From assembly GCF_016808335.1 (NCBI RefSeq), contig NC_053150.1, forward strand, positions 31,116,238 to 31,180,237: a stretch of DNA of 64,000 nt, in the 5' to 3' direction. The position numbers and the translations under genes were made by a program. Every line of letters starts with the position of its first letter. The first letter of the stretch is position 1. Positions 21,421 to 33,098 of this stretch are shown one piece after another. The DNA comes from Panicum virgatum. Taxonomy: Eukaryota; Streptophyta; Magnoliopsida; Poales; Poaceae. The notes under the pieces were generated by a model. That model searched no databases. It was not told the origin of the DNA and saw only the letters and a program-made list of their open reading frames with translations.

Positions 21421-22252
21421 CCAACAACTCCTTCCTCCCACCACCTTTCTTCTCCAACCCGACGGCCACACCTCTCTCCTCCATTGTTGCTGCCGGATTT
21501 TGCCGAAATTCTCATGAAACCTCACCATTCTTGATGTATTGGCTCCACCAACTTATTATAAGGTTAGTAGCCATCAATTCATTGGCTTTGTACCCATTTT
21601 CTTGGGATTAATCATGCATTTCGTGATGAATTGATCAAGGAGGGTTTTTTTCTCCATTTTTGGATCATTTCTCATCATTGGGGCTTCTTTTTTTGTTGTT
21701 TAAGTGAACCAACTTGTGATAGGTTTGTAGCTAGCAATCCATTTGATTCATAGCCTTTATCTTAGGATTAGTCATTCATTTTGTGATGAATTGATCAAGG
21801 AGAGTCTCTTTTTCTTCACTTTAGGATAATTTCTCATGAACACTCATCATGAAGTCATCATGGAGGCTCATTAAATTTTGAGGACGGGACTTCACATATT
21901 TGATTGAAGGTAAGAACAAGCTCTTTATGGTTAGATTGTTGTCATAATTGCGATGATTGGGATGTAAGGGGTCTTTCTTAATTAGTTTATAGGATATTTA
22001 TTAATTGTGATGATCGAGATGTAAATGCTTTTTCTTAATTAATTTAGATGGCATTTCTTAGTTTTGATGATAAGGAACTTGACAAAAATTGAAGTAGATA
22101 TTTTAATTATTGAAGTAAAGCCTCTTTCTTAATTGATTTAGATGGCCCTTAAAGTGTGATATTTGTTACGAAACTTGATAAACTGAAAATCTATGTGTTG
22201 AGATGATAATTTTACTAAATTCAGATGCTTGGATGTTTTCTTGTGTGCATAG

Positions 22253-24735
22253 ATGAATCGAGGTTGGATGTACGGTACAAAGGCTGGAAATTTGGATTTT
22301 GTCAATGGTGTGGACTCGTTTGTGCAGACTGCCAAGGCACACAAGAATCTACAAGATGATGGCTACGTGTATTGCCCATGCATTGATTGCAAAAATCAGA
22401 AGCAGTTTGGCAATGTTGAGCAGATCCGCTTTCATCTGTTATTTAGAGGTTTTATGCCCAACTACCAAGTTTGGAACAAGCACGGTGAGGTTGGTGAGAC
22501 AATGCACTCCGTCCATGAGGACAGGCATGAAACAGTGGAGGAAACAACTAACCCGGAAATAGTAGAGGAAACCGGACATGAAAGCGTAAATGAAACCATG
22601 CAGGAAACATTAGTTGCTGATGATGTTGTGGATGCACTAGACTAGATGATACGTGATGGGGAACCGGACTTTCTTGACGAAAAGAATCTGAAGAAGTTGG
22701 AGCAGATGAGGATAGATGCAAGAACACCACTTTACCCAAGTTGCAGCGTGTCTAAACTTGAAGCAAACCTGATGCTATTGGAGATGAAGTCTAGTAATGG
22801 TTTGTTAGACAAGGGATTTGATGATTTGTTAAGCTTATTGCAGAAGTTGCTGCCAAGCCCTAACGGGTTGCCTGAAAACACATACCAGGCGAAGCAAATG
22901 ATTTGCCCAATGGGACTGGAGGTACAAAAGATCCATGCATGCCCTAAGGATTGCATCTTGTATCACGACAAATATGAAGACTTGGATGCATGTCCAGTGT
23001 GCTCAGCTTCACGGTACAAATGTCCTGAATCGGCATTGTCAATGAAAGGTGACCGCAACAAACGACCACCTGCCAAGGTCGTCTGGTATTTTCCTATCAT
23101 TCCTCGTTTGAAACGGTTGTTTGCAAATGCAAAGACTGCCAAGCTGATGAGGTGGCATGCCGAAGATCAACTCGTTGATGGGAATCTCAGACACCCTGCA
23201 GATGGTTCACAGTGGAGAGCTATCAACTACAAATACAAGAATCGGTTTGCAAAGGAAATAAGAAACATAAGATTCGGTTTGAGTATGGATGGGATGTGTC
23301 CTTTTAACATGGTGAGCAGCAAACACAGTACGTGGCCTGTAACTCTTTGCATATACAACCTTCCTCCTTGGTTGTGTATGAAGCGGACCTACATCATGAT
23401 GCCATTACTAATCCAAGGGCCAAAACAACCTGGAAATGATATCGATGTTTATTTGGAACCACTGGTGGATGATCTAATGAAGTTGTGGAACGATGGTGTC
23501 AGGGTGTGGGATGAGTACAAGCGAGAACACTTCACTCTGAAGGTAATTTTGTTTGTAACAATCACAGACCTTCCCGGCCTTGGTAACTTAGCAGGCCAAG
23601 TAACGAAGGGTTACAAGGGATGTGTGGTTTGTTTGGATGATACCAACGCAAGATGGTTGAAGAATAGCAACAAAATGGTTTTCATGGGTCATCGTAGGTT
23701 CCTTCCAAAGGCTCACCCATATCGCCGGAACAAGAAATCCTTTGATGGTACAAGGGATGAATGTTTACCTCCCAAGTTTCTAGATGGGAAGGAGATATAC
23801 AAGAAGGTTAGTAAACTAAGAGTTGTACTAGGAAAGGGCAAAGGAAGTGTACCCGCTCCAGCTGATTCGTTGTGGGAAAAAAATCCTTGTTCTGGAGACT
23901 CCCTTATTGGCAGGACTTGATTGTTCGTCACGCACTTGATGGCATGCATCTAACTAAAAATGTTACCGAGAGCACGCTCGGAACATTAATGGCCATGAAA
24001 GGTAAAGGAAAAGACTCACTTGAAACTCGACAGGACCTGCAAGATATGAATGTCAGAAGTGAGCTGCATCCAATTACTCAACATGATGGGAAGACGAAGC
24101 TTCCGGTTGCATCTTGGACCTTGGATAAAATTGAGAAAAGGAAAATTTGTAGCTTCTTCCACGAACTCAAAGTGCCAACGGGCTACTCATCAAACATCAG
24201 AAGGCTTGCAAACATGAAGGAGTTAAAGTTCAACATGAGCTGCATGAAGGCCCATGACTGCCATGTCATTATGACACAGTTGCTCCCAGTTTCTCTGAGG
24301 GGCGTGCTTCCCGTGAAGGTCAGAGATCCGATCATAAAGTTGTGCTCATTCTTCAACGCAATCTCACACAAGGTCATAGACCCAAACACACTTGACAAGC
24401 TGCAAGCAGACCTGATTCACACAATTAATCGACTTGAGATGCATTTTCCACCAACTTTCTTTGATATATCGGTGCATCTTATCACTCACCTTGTTGCCCA
24501 GATAAAACCTCTTGGTCCAATCTTCTTGCATCAGATGTTTCCTTTCGAGAGGTTTATGAGTGTTCTAAGAAAATATGTTCGGAATAGATATCGTCCAGAA
24601 GGGTGCATGGTTAATGGATGGTCTACAGAGGAGGCAGTTGAGTTCTGCACATACTACCTGGATCTTAATAGAATGGGAGTTCCAGTATCTCGTCATGAGG
24701 GAAGGCTGGGGGGCAGAGGTATGATTGGTGAGTAA
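22253..24735 (+). pseudogene. CACTA transposase (Transpos_assoc, TNP2, DUF4218)
   Basis: Begins at 22253 (MNRGWMYGTK), just after a TGCATAG that could be an acceptor. Residues 1-90 are the transposase-associated domain (GYVYCPCIDCKNQK, IRFHLLFRGFMPNY). The TNP2 transposase follows (CPKDCILYHDKYEDLDACPVC, PRLKRLFANAK, GLSMDGMCPFNMVSSKHSTW, NLPPWLCMKRTYIMM, LQGP-like IQGPKQPGNDIDVYLEPLVDDL), then DUF4218 (VRHALDGMHLTKNV, HELKVPTGYSSNI, LDLNRMGVP). Lesions: a TAG at 22643-22645 with the frame continuing directly, a 1-base frameshift in the A7 run at 23877-23883, and TAA at 24733-24735. Otherwise the frame is open, so decay is recent or slight. Confidence 0.92.
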
Positions 24736-24822
24736 TCAGTTCGTATCGATGACCTGGCTAGTTTTAATCAGGCACATTTCACCGTTCTGCAGCAGGCATC
24801 TGTAGTCTCACCTTATATTGAA

Positions 24823-25515
24823 ATGCACAAGAGAGAACTACAAGGTAAATATCGTGGTAGGTCAGAAGCATGGCTCACAAAACAACATAAAGAGGAGTTT
24901 GGAAGCTGGTTACGACTTAAATTAGCAGGTGTCGATACCAGCAATGCTCAACTAGATCTTTTGGCCATCGGTCCATCTAGTACGGTCCTAAAGTTCCAAG
25001 GATATGAGATAAATGCATACACATTTTACACTAGAAAACAAGATGAGAAAAGCACCAACCAAAATAGTGGTGTCCGTATCGATGCTTACAACGACAATCG
25101 TCAATTGGAGACATATTATGGGTTCATAGAAGAGATATGGGAGCTAGAGTACGGACCACTAAAAATCCCTCTTTTTCGGTGCCAGTGGATCAAGCTTCCT
25201 AAGGGTGTGTTCACGGACAAGTACGGCATGACGGTCGTTGACCTCACCAACATAGGGTATAGGGATGAACCATTCATATGGGCTAAAGATGTAGTCCAAG
25301 TCTTCTATGCAAAGGACCTAGCGAATGAGGGCAAACATGTGGTGCTGCAAGGGAAAAGGAAGATCGTCGGTGTTGAAAATATGACCGAGGATGAAGAGAA
25401 GGGATTTCAGGACATGCCTCCACTTGGACCCGATATCGACCTACCTGTGTTTGAAGAGGGAGAAGAACCAGCTTATGTGCGACTTGATCATAACGAGGCC
25501 CTCATCGTCAATTGA
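24823..25515 (+). pseudogene. CACTA transposase C-terminal part (DUF4216)
   Basis: In the same phase as the preceding frame after the TAA at 24733; the bases between also read through (FNQAHFTVLQQASVVSPYI). The DUF4216 pattern is clear: DAYNDNRQLETYYGFIEEIW, LFRCQWIKLPKGVFTDKYG, DEPFIWAKDVVQVFYAKD. The C-terminus is acidic (DIDLPVFEEGEEPAYVR). It is part of the same polypeptide in related elements. Confidence 0.9.
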
Positions 25516-25684
25516 AGCTATCTTCTCACTATTTATGTACTAATTTAACCATGTAATATTTAAAAAGAATTAAAGTATTTTTATTAATTATATGCCTCCA
25601 CTTCGTATGGTGTAAAACTTATTAAATATATGTCTTATTAGAACTATTATATACATGCGAAGTAGACATATTTATCATGAATGG

Positions 25685-25765
25685 ATTACTGCCATATTTG
25701 CCTCCACTTTGTCTTGAATGAAGTAGACATATGTGCCTCCACTTTGTCTTGAATGAAGTAGACAT
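25685..25765 (+). repeat. Short tandem repeat in the CACTA element
   Basis: Two to three copies of a unit of about 36 bp containing CTCCACTTTGTCTTGAATGA and AAGTAGACATATGTGC; a related copy of the first half lies near 25590. Non-coding. Confidence 0.7.
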
Positions 25766-25795
25766 GCGAAGCTGATTGCAGTGGCCTGCAAAGGC

Positions 25796-25962
25796 TCAAC
25801 ACCACCGGGTTGGGAATAGACCCGGCGGTATAGACACTCAACACCGTCGGGTTGTGTATAGGCCCGGCGGTGTAGATCATCAACACCGCCGGGTGTGGGC
25901 TGGACCCGACGGTTTAGATCATCAACACCACCGGGTGAGGGCTAGACCCGACGGTGGAGCCC
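25796..25962 (+). repeat. Inner array of CAACACCGCCGGGT motifs
   Basis: Four successive hairpin-like units CAACACC[AG][CT]CGGGT ... ACCCG[GA]CGGT. They look like a CACTA subterminal array but belong to a different sequence family from the element's own ends. No CACTA terminus is seen next to them. 25963-26300 is a GC-rich, Pro/Ala-coding stretch without a recognised domain; 26301-26673 shows nothing definite. Confidence 0.7.
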
Positions 25963-26673
25963 CCTGTTTTCCTTTTTTTCCCTAGCGCACCCCAAATCTC
26001 AGTCGCCACTCCACCGCCCCAAATCTCAGACGCGGCACCGTCCCCGAGCACCGGCGCCCCGTCCCCGAGCCCCGGCGCCGCCGTCCCCGAGGCCATCCAC
26101 ACCGCGGCCACCGTCCCGTGCAGAGGTGTTGCCCCCACCCCGAGCACCTGACGCACCGCCATCCCTGAACCCCTGTGTAGAGGGGCCGACAGCTCCACCG
26201 CGGCCGCTCTCGACGGCGTCGCCACGCGGCCGCAGTCCCGGCGCGGATCCCCCACAACGGCGTACTCACGCAGGTCTCTGGTATGCGTACTTTCTCCCCT
26301 CCTCATCACGTACAGTGGTACTGGAATTGGTTCCGTTTTATCGATGTAGTGATTTGATATAACCTGGGTAAACTTGAACTCAACATTCGAAACTGAATTT
26401 GTTTGTAGCTGCTATCTCGATGGATGGCCAGTTGTTCTGTGCAACAGTGTGGTTGTTAGTTCATATCAGGAAGAGGGGGGTGATGCTAGACAAATAGAAT
26501 CATGTAATCTGACATGATGAATATACAGCTTCACAAAGGATTTTGTGGTAGCTTGTTCATTTTCCCTAATTCCCTTTGGTTGATTTGCAATTGACTAAAG
26601 TGTTTGTCCAGATATTTCAATGTCGTGTGTCTTATTCATGCAATTTCTATTTCATAATTTCGCTCATATATAG

Positions 26674-27056
26674 GGCCTTTGCTAAGTACCGTAAGAAAAG
26701 CAAAATCCATAGACCTTTTTGGGGAGACTTCACTGTAGAAGAGGCTAAATACATCCTCAAGCAGCCTCTGGGCAACGATCACTGTGGGTTCTATGTAATG
26801 CATTACATGCACTGCTACACCGGCGATTGCAGAAGCGCCGAAATGGTTTGTATGAAATGGTTAATTGATATATGTTCTTGTGTCTTGAATTATCTAACTT
26901 GTCTAATATCTTGTTGTTGTGTCATTTTTTTTCCAGAACACTAAGTTGGATTCACGTGAATTGCTCATGGGCGAGCTAGTAGCACTTCAAGAAGAACTAG
27001 CTGGATGGCTTGTGGACTACGTGGTGAAGCCAGGATCTGAGTACAGCATAATCTAG
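26674..27056 (+). pseudogene. Ulp1-like (C48) cysteine protease, C-terminal exons within CACTA
   Basis: Exon 26674-26845 follows TATATAG and ends before GTTTGT. Exon 26937-27056 follows TTTTCCAG and ends in TAG. Together they read FAKYRKKSKIHRPFWGDF, then KQPLGNDHCGFYVMHYMHCY, then LMGELVALQEELAGWLVDYVV. The GNDHCGFYVM box is the catalytic Cys region of Ulp1/SENP-type proteases that remove SUMO-like modifiers. The His and Asp of the catalytic triad should lie upstream and are not found, so only the last quarter of the domain is present. Such domains are often found in plant CACTA and MULE elements. Confidence 0.8.
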
Positions 27057-27238
27057 GTGTAATGTCTAGATCATATCGTTCTTGTCAAGCATTGTAATAT
27101 ATTTGGTGTATGGACTAGATGTTCTTAAACTTGATGCGTGGACTCTATATTTTTTATTATGATATTTGAACTCTCTCATTTGATTTCAATGTATAATATC
27201 TTATGGTTCAATTCTGCTGCAATAATTATGTATTATAA

Positions 27239-27697
27239 ACTCAAGAGGGCCTTGAACGGTTGAAGACAGCTATAGAAAAAGCTGGATACACTGGAAAGGT
27301 ACCTCCTCTCTTCACTACTTACCTCATAATTCAACCTTCGTGTATTGTTGATTCAACCTATCCATGGCAGGTGGTTATTGGAATGGATGTTGCTGCTTCT
27401 GAATTCTTCAGTGAGAAGGATAAGACTTATGATCTTAATTTCAAGGAGGAAGTAAGAATTGCAACTTCTTATTAAGCCTTTTATTTACTTATAGCTGTTC
27501 TTTATGCTGTTGTTTAAGTTATCTATGGGCTTATGATAACAAATGAGTTTTTATTTATATTTACGTTAAATAACTTTCTTTGCCAGAACAACGATGGTTC
27601 AAACAAAATCTCAGGTGACAGCCTGAAAGATCTGGTCAAGTCCTTTGTTTCTGAATATCCTATTGTGTCCATCGAAGACCCATTTTATCAGGATGAC
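27239..27697 (+). pseudogene. Captured enolase gene fragment, three exons
   Basis: Exons 27239-27299, 27371-27451 and 27587-27697, separated by introns with GT-AG ends. They read [38 protein letters not shown] and [18 protein letters not shown] followed by VSIEDPF. This is the middle of the barrel domain of plant enolase, the glycolytic enzyme converting 2-phosphoglycerate to phosphoenolpyruvate. It includes two magnesium ligands, Asp of GMDVAASEF and Glu of IEDP. The fragment starts in mid-exon, has Tyr for the usual Asp after DPF, and ends at TGA (27698) where enolases have Trp. No N- or C-terminal part of enolase is present. Introns are retained, so the capture was from genomic DNA, not mRNA. 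Confidence 0.92.
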
Positions 27698-27825
27698 TGA
27701 TATGGCTCTAATTTTTAGCTGACTCCCCTTTTTCCTTAAACTGTATCGACTCCAAATACATGCACAAGTGTACCAAGAAATTTAATCCATGCCATTATGT
27801 ACAAATTTTAACTTTCCTGTTATAG

Positions 27826-28731
27826 GAGTGGCACCATGTTTACTGCAGTTGGTTGGCCTTCTTGTGACTCCTGAATCCCCTAGATGGCTGGTTAGTAGCT
27901 TTACTTTAAGTACTAATTTTTTGATGAATATTTAGTTCCATTACCATCCAAGTTGATAAACACCTCTCTTATTTCGAGTTTAGAACTAAAGATGACATTG
28001 ACAATCAGAGTCAAACATTTCTTAATAATGATCATGGAGATCTACTCATGTAAACATCACACAAGGATCATAAGCAAGGGAGCAGATTTTGAACTTTTAC
28101 ATATAAATATTTAACTTTTAGCATAAATTTAAAACGCTGCAGTTATGGTAAGGTTTGCATAGATACCAAACAATAAATGTGTAAAATAGTCTTCCCTTCT
28201 GTTCATAGTTTCTCAAAGATCCATATCATTAGCTAGAACCGACAAGTTTACCACTTGGAAGTTGGAATAATGCTTGATGAAGATCATGTATCTCAGGCAA
28301 GGTTTGGATACCCAGGTGCATTTGAGGCAGAGTTGCAGAAGCTAAGGGGAAAGGGGGCTGATATATCTGAGGAAGCTGAAGAAATTAAAGTATGAAATGC
28401 TTGCCTACTTGAGAATAAATATAAACATTCAACTTAACCGTATATTAAACAAAACTCTTGATGATTCTGTGATCTTGGTATTCAGGATTTTACAGAAAAG
28501 CTTCAGCATTTACCAAAGTCAAAGGTTTTGGACCTGTTTCAGAAGGATTATATTCATGCTGTTACAGTAAGTACCGTTAATATGTCTTTCTTCCTATCAG
28601 GAACATGTTTTTCTGTTGTTTCCTGACAAACCAGCTCTGCGGTCAGGTTGGAGTCGGGCTAATGGTCCTTCAACAGTTTGGGGGAGTGAATGCCATTTGC
28701 TTCTATGCTAGTGACATATTTGTTTCAGCTG
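27826..28731 (+). pseudogene. Captured ERD6-like sugar transporter fragment, four exons
   Basis: Exons 27826-27890, 28297-28389, 28486-28566 and 28635-28731, all bounded by AG and GT. They read CLLQLVGLLVTPESPRWL, ARFGYPGAFEAELQKLRGK, then KLQHLPKSKVLDLFQKDYIH, then [20 protein letters not shown]. This covers the end of membrane span 6 with its PESPRWL signature, the cytosolic loop, and span 7 of the monosaccharide-transporter (ERD6-like) family. Frames are open within each exon. The first and last parts of the gene are absent. It lies 128 bp after the enolase fragment, on the same strand, just before the right subterminal array. Confidence 0.92.
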
Positions 28732-28857
28732 GTAATGAATGATAATCTATTTCCTTAACTCGCATAAAACCTGTTTTGTTCATGAGAAGAGAATTTTTAC
28801 ACCGTTATACAAATGATGCAATATTATTATATGAAAATATTTTTTTTGATGGGAAAA

Positions 28858-29074
28858 AAGTCTTCACCGCCGGTTCGTGTATTCAACCGGCGGTGTTGAT
28901 GTCTCCATCACCAACGGTTCCAGATACGAACCGGCGGTGATGGGTGCACATCACCAACGGTTCTGGAACCGGCGGTGATAGCCCCACTATCACCAACGAC
29001 ATAAATCCAACGCCTCCCGAACCGTTGGTGATACTCCTTACGAACCGGCGGTGATGAGGGGTGCTGGAGTAGTG
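28858..29074 (+). repeat. Right subterminal array of the CACTA element
   Basis: TTCACCGCCGGTTCGTG, AACCGGCGGTGATGGGTG and related inverted copies, ending in GGAGTAGTG. Same motif family as 21142-21420. Confidence 0.85.
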
Positions 29075-29345
29075 ACACCATCGAATAATTAAATGCTACA
29101 ACCTGTCTATATATAAAATCGTGCAGTGAAATTGTGCATTGAGAGTGATTATTTCATTCCAGTGTCAAGCTGACATGGTTATTTTGGTTGCAGTGCAATG
29201 AAACCGTGCTCTGAGACTAGCCTTAATGTATATATATTCTATACTTACAAATATCTTTAAGAGAATAGAAAATATCATAAGACTGACCAAGAACCTTGCC
29301 TCCGCTCGTCTAGATTTTCATGATGTTTGGATCTTTTGTCGGCTA

Positions 29346-29636
29346 CTCCCTCTGTCCCAAATTATCTGTCGCGGGAAAATTGGGCCAGGAAACAATGCAA
29401 CCCTATATAGCAATGATTACCCTCGTACTTTTTCACAGTTTCGCATGCAGCATAGTGCTTTGTCCTTAAACAAATCAAATAGGACAGGCGATTGAGGGGG
29501 AGAAGGGTGGCTTATTGGTCGACAGCTCATGGTACGGTACAGGCGTACAGGTACTGCCTAGTACTGGTTAATAGCCAACGACAATTATTTAGGGACATGT
29601 GTCACTTCCACGGCAGATAATTGGGAACGGAGGGAG
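29346..29636. mobile_element. Stowaway-type MITE
   Basis: 291 bp with inverted ends CTCCCTCTGTCCCAAATTAT / ATAATTGGGAACGGAGGGAG and TA on both sides, the expected Tc1/Mariner target duplication. No coding capacity. 29637-30883 contains no gene I recognise; an open frame of 107 residues at 29706-30029 has no family resemblance. Confidence 0.85.
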
Positions 29637-30883
29637 TACTTGTTATTGGTGCTTCAAGTTTTTTTCTTGTTGAAATAATAGGGACTGTTAAATTTTATAG
29701 TAAATATGGAAATATGGAGAAAAAATAAAAGATGGATTTTAATCTGGATGAATAGATCTCACCACAAGAAACCTAATCTAGTCAATTGGGCTAAGCTTTT
29801 AAAGGCAATGAATTATTCAAACAAAGCAATCAAGCATATTTTGACTTTTGTGCAAGCACCTAGGCAAAAAAAAAAAGGCCTCAGACATGCTCATAATAAC
29901 AAACTAAAGTATCCTAACGTCCAAGAGAAAATGGTAAAGCTTCTACACTACAAGTGTGGCAATATAAACGAAGTCGATGTACAAGGAGCCCAGAGCAGCC
30001 GAAGCCATGTAGTGGGGCGAAAAATGTAAAACCAGCATCATCCTCTAGAAGCCCTCTTAACGCCATTACCTGCTCACGCACGCACACTAGGCCCCAAAAG
30101 AGGCAATCACCCCCGCGTCCTTGTCCACCAGGGGCATTTCCGTCCTTGGCACAGGCAGCCGCTTCTCTTCGCTCGGTGGCATGTGAGCCTGTGACGGCTG
30201 ACGCCACGAAGGGAGGAGGTCTGGATCCGGCTTCACCTGTTTTTTCAAAATAAATATAGTATTATATTATCTTTTATTTATGGAAATAAAATAAGAAAAA
30301 TAAATTGTACCTATGTTTTGTTTCTCTAAAGCAGATGTAAACATCTCAGCGAAAGAAAAGTTGTGTCCTAATTGATGGAGTTTTGCATTCTCTTTTTTAT
30401 GATTCTCTTTGTCTCAAATGTTAGTTTGTTGAAAGAGAATCTATTTGTGCGACCGTTTGGATTATACGTCGATTTTGGATTCATAAAAAATTGTATATAT
30501 TACCCAAAAAAATATACTATATATCTGAGGAGAGAAGTGAATCTTGTGATAAATATTATTTTGAGTTGTTCTTCTTTGTAGAAAAGGAAGATATACATGT
30601 TTTTCTCTTATATTAATGCAAACTTGGCAGGATCCTGCCAGCAACTTTAAAATAAAAATACAGGTTTCGGCTGTTTCTGATTCGAGATACTTGCCGGTGG
30701 TACCGTTTGAAAAGGATCTTATTGTTTCTTATGAGAATAAAAACCAAGATCCCTACCAAACAAGGCATATAAATGTGCAGCAGCTCAACATATAAACGCA
30801 GATTATGTGGGCAACGGCATTCAGCTTGATTAGCACGAATGGACAGTCAGGCAGAGCCGGAGAGATGTGGTTGCGCTTCATCC

Positions 30884-33098
30884 CAGAGGCGGAGGCACCC
30901 ATCATGCAGGGTGGGGCATATGCCCCAGCTAGCCACCGGGAACTACGACCCCCACCCCCTCCTCCTCCGGCGAATCCATGGCCCGGCCCCCAATCCCCGG
31001 CGGCGGACCGGCGGTGCTGCTGCTCTGTTTTTGCGGCGAGGCGTCGAGACGGGAGGAAGAAGAACACGAACCGTTATTGGGCTTGTATTGTACCGATCGG
31101 CCGATTCACGGCTGCGCTAGGTCACAGGGCAGAGGCATGGGCGCCGCTCGCTCGCCCAGCCGCCAGGCCAGAGCAGACCCCGCCTGGCGGCCAGGCGCCA
31201 TCGCCGCGTGCTGCCGCCCCCCGCCCGCCGGCACCCACCACTGCGCGCCGCAGCTCCCTGCCGGACTCCGCCGGCCGGCCTCCGCCCGCCGGCACAGACC
31301 GCCGCACCGCCGCAGTGCCGCACCTTGCCTGCCCCCGCCCGCCGGCACCCCGCAGGCGGCAAGGCCGCACCGCACCCGCCTGCCGCGCCCCGCAGGCGGC
31401 CCTCTGCCGGCCTGCCCCAACCGGCCAGGCGCCAGGCACCAGCCTGCGGGCGCACCTCATAGTCGATCCAATTGAGAATTTCAGATGGAGGGAGAGGACC
31501 AAGCCCAGGAGGGGAATGGAGAGCAGGAGCAGGGATGCACCGGTATTGGGCGCGGCCGTGGACGGGGACGCGGATGGGGACAGGGTTCAGTAGCTGAGGT
31601 TGAGCAGCAACCGGTTGGGATCGGGCGAGGGCGAGGGCGAGGTGCTGGTTATCCCCAAAATTCTACTAAAACACTTATAGTTGGCAAGAAGAAAATGGTA
31701 ACAAGAGGTAAAAACAAGAAACTACCTGCAGATATGCAATGATTCTACTACATTTGTTCAATTGACATTAAGATTTTGCTTGTATCGTGGATTATGTAGA
31801 TTTGAAGACCTTTTTTTTCAAGTATGAGTGTCGGCTCGAGCTCCACCTCCCGCCCTAGTACCCGGGAAAGTCAAAATGCAGCTGATGTGGAATATCGAGA
31901 AGTGGTTCAAGATGAAGAATCAGCTCAAATACAGTCTGTGGTTGCTGAAATTGATGGTGGGGCAGTGGTAGAACAACAACCTGAAGTTGAGCAACAGCCG
32001 GTTGGTGAAGGGCATAATGGAGATGGAGATGGAGGTATTAATCTTATACGTGAATTTGACCCAAATGTTCATGTTATTAGTGATCCGGCACTTCGAATAC
32101 CATTTGAGCAATTTCATCCAAATATTATTGATGAAGTCAAGAGGGCTTATTTGTTGAAGGGTCCGACCCAACCCAAAGATCATACATTTGTTCGTGAAAA
32201 ATATAGGGCCTTTCGAGCAGCATGGTTTGCTGATTATGATTGGTTAGAATATAGTGTGACAAAAAAACAGCATATTGCTTCTATTGCTTTCTTTTTAGGA
32301 AAGAGGCTGATCATGAAAATTTTGGTCATGATGTTTTTACTAAGATAGGATATACAAATTGGAAGCAAGCAGCAAGTAGAGGATTCCCAGATCATTGCCG
32401 TGCTATTAATGGTTGCCACAATAAAGCAAGGCAATGTGCTGTTGACTTCAGTAATCAAATGAAAAGTATCTCACGGAAGTTTGAGGTTAATTCTATAACT
32501 TCTGAGCAGCAATATGAGATTCGTGTGAACGCTGCATTAGATATTGCTAGATTTCTCATTGCCCAAGGTCATGCATTCCATGGACATGATGAATCTTCTT
32601 CTTCCTTAAACAAAGGAAATTTCTTAGAGATGCTTGATTGGTACAAGAAAAAGAATAATGAGGTGAGGGTTGCATTTGATGAATTGTGTCCAAAAAATGC
32701 CCGCATGACTTCTTCCGAAATTCAAAAGGACCTTACACAAAGTTGTGCACTAGAGATCAGCAAAGTGATAAAGGAGGAGATTGGAGGTAATCTGTTCTCT
32801 ATTCTTATTGATGAATCTCGAGATATATCAATTGCAGAACAAATGGCTGTCATTGTGAGGTTAGTTCTCATATCTCGATTCTTTCATGTGCCGTTATTTC
32901 TCATTTATTGTATTCCTCATCTAATTGTATCATGTCTTATGCAGGTTTGTAAATAAAAAAGGAATGGTTGTGGAAAGGTTTTTGGGTCTCAAGCATGTGG
33001 AGGACACAACATCAAATTCTCTAAAGAAATCTTTGCTATAAATGCTTGCAAAGTATGGGTTATCTGTTGGTAAATTACGAGGACAAGGATATGATGGG
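30884..33098 (+). mobile_element. hAT transposon, 5' portion
   Basis: The left end CAGAGGCGGAGGCACCC followed by GGTGGGGCATATGCCCC has the form of grass hAT termini (compare the complete MITE at 46231). It is followed by a GC-rich leader (30960-31480) and a transposase gene that breaks off near 33098. No matching right end or 8-bp target duplication was found, so the 3' part is lost. Confidence 0.6.
31485..33098 (+). pseudogene. hAT transposase with TTF-type zinc finger, truncated
   Basis: 31485-31742 encodes a Gly/Arg-rich segment (GIGRGRGRGRGWG). 31824-32284 encodes a Ser/Gln-rich start, then FDPNVHVISDPALRIPFEQF and FRAAWFADYDWLEYS, the region before a TTF zinc finger. After a frameshift near 32284 the frame continues with CFLFRKEADHENFGHDVF and the DUF4371-type domain (NKGNFLEMLDWYKKKN, SILIDESRDISIAEQMAV). 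A GT-AG intron at 32860-32944 joins to FVNKKGMVVERFLGL. TAA at 33039-33041 interrupts, and similarity ends at GQGYDG. The C-terminal hAT dimerisation domain is missing. 33099-34259 holds no recognised gene. Confidence 0.82.

Larger units (their letters stand above)
21142..29074 (+). mobile_element. CACTA transposon carrying host gene fragments, 7.9 kb
   Basis: It starts CACTACTAGAGAA and ends with the mirror GCTGGAGTAGTG. The 3-bp target duplication ACA (21139-21141 and 29075-29077) is exact. Both ends carry arrays of inverted ACCGCCGGTTCGTG / CGAACCGGCGGTGAT motifs. The interior has an En/Spm transposase in plus orientation, a C48-type protease domain, and exons of two unrelated host genes in the same orientation. 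Exact target duplication and matching end arrays show that this moved as one unit, captured genes included. Confidence 0.92.

Noticed and set aside
25796..25962. A CRISPR-like array or satellite
   Set aside because: Only four imperfect hairpin units in a plant CACTA element; fits a transposon subterminal array.
27239..28731. A functional enolase or sugar transporter gene
   Set aside because: Only internal exons are present, the enolase part ends in a stop at a conserved Trp, and both are inside transposon ends.
30805..31593. 262-codon Pro/Ala/Arg-rich frame and its antisense shadows
   Set aside because: A GC-rich stretch is open in nearly all frames on both strands, and it forms the leader of the hAT element.
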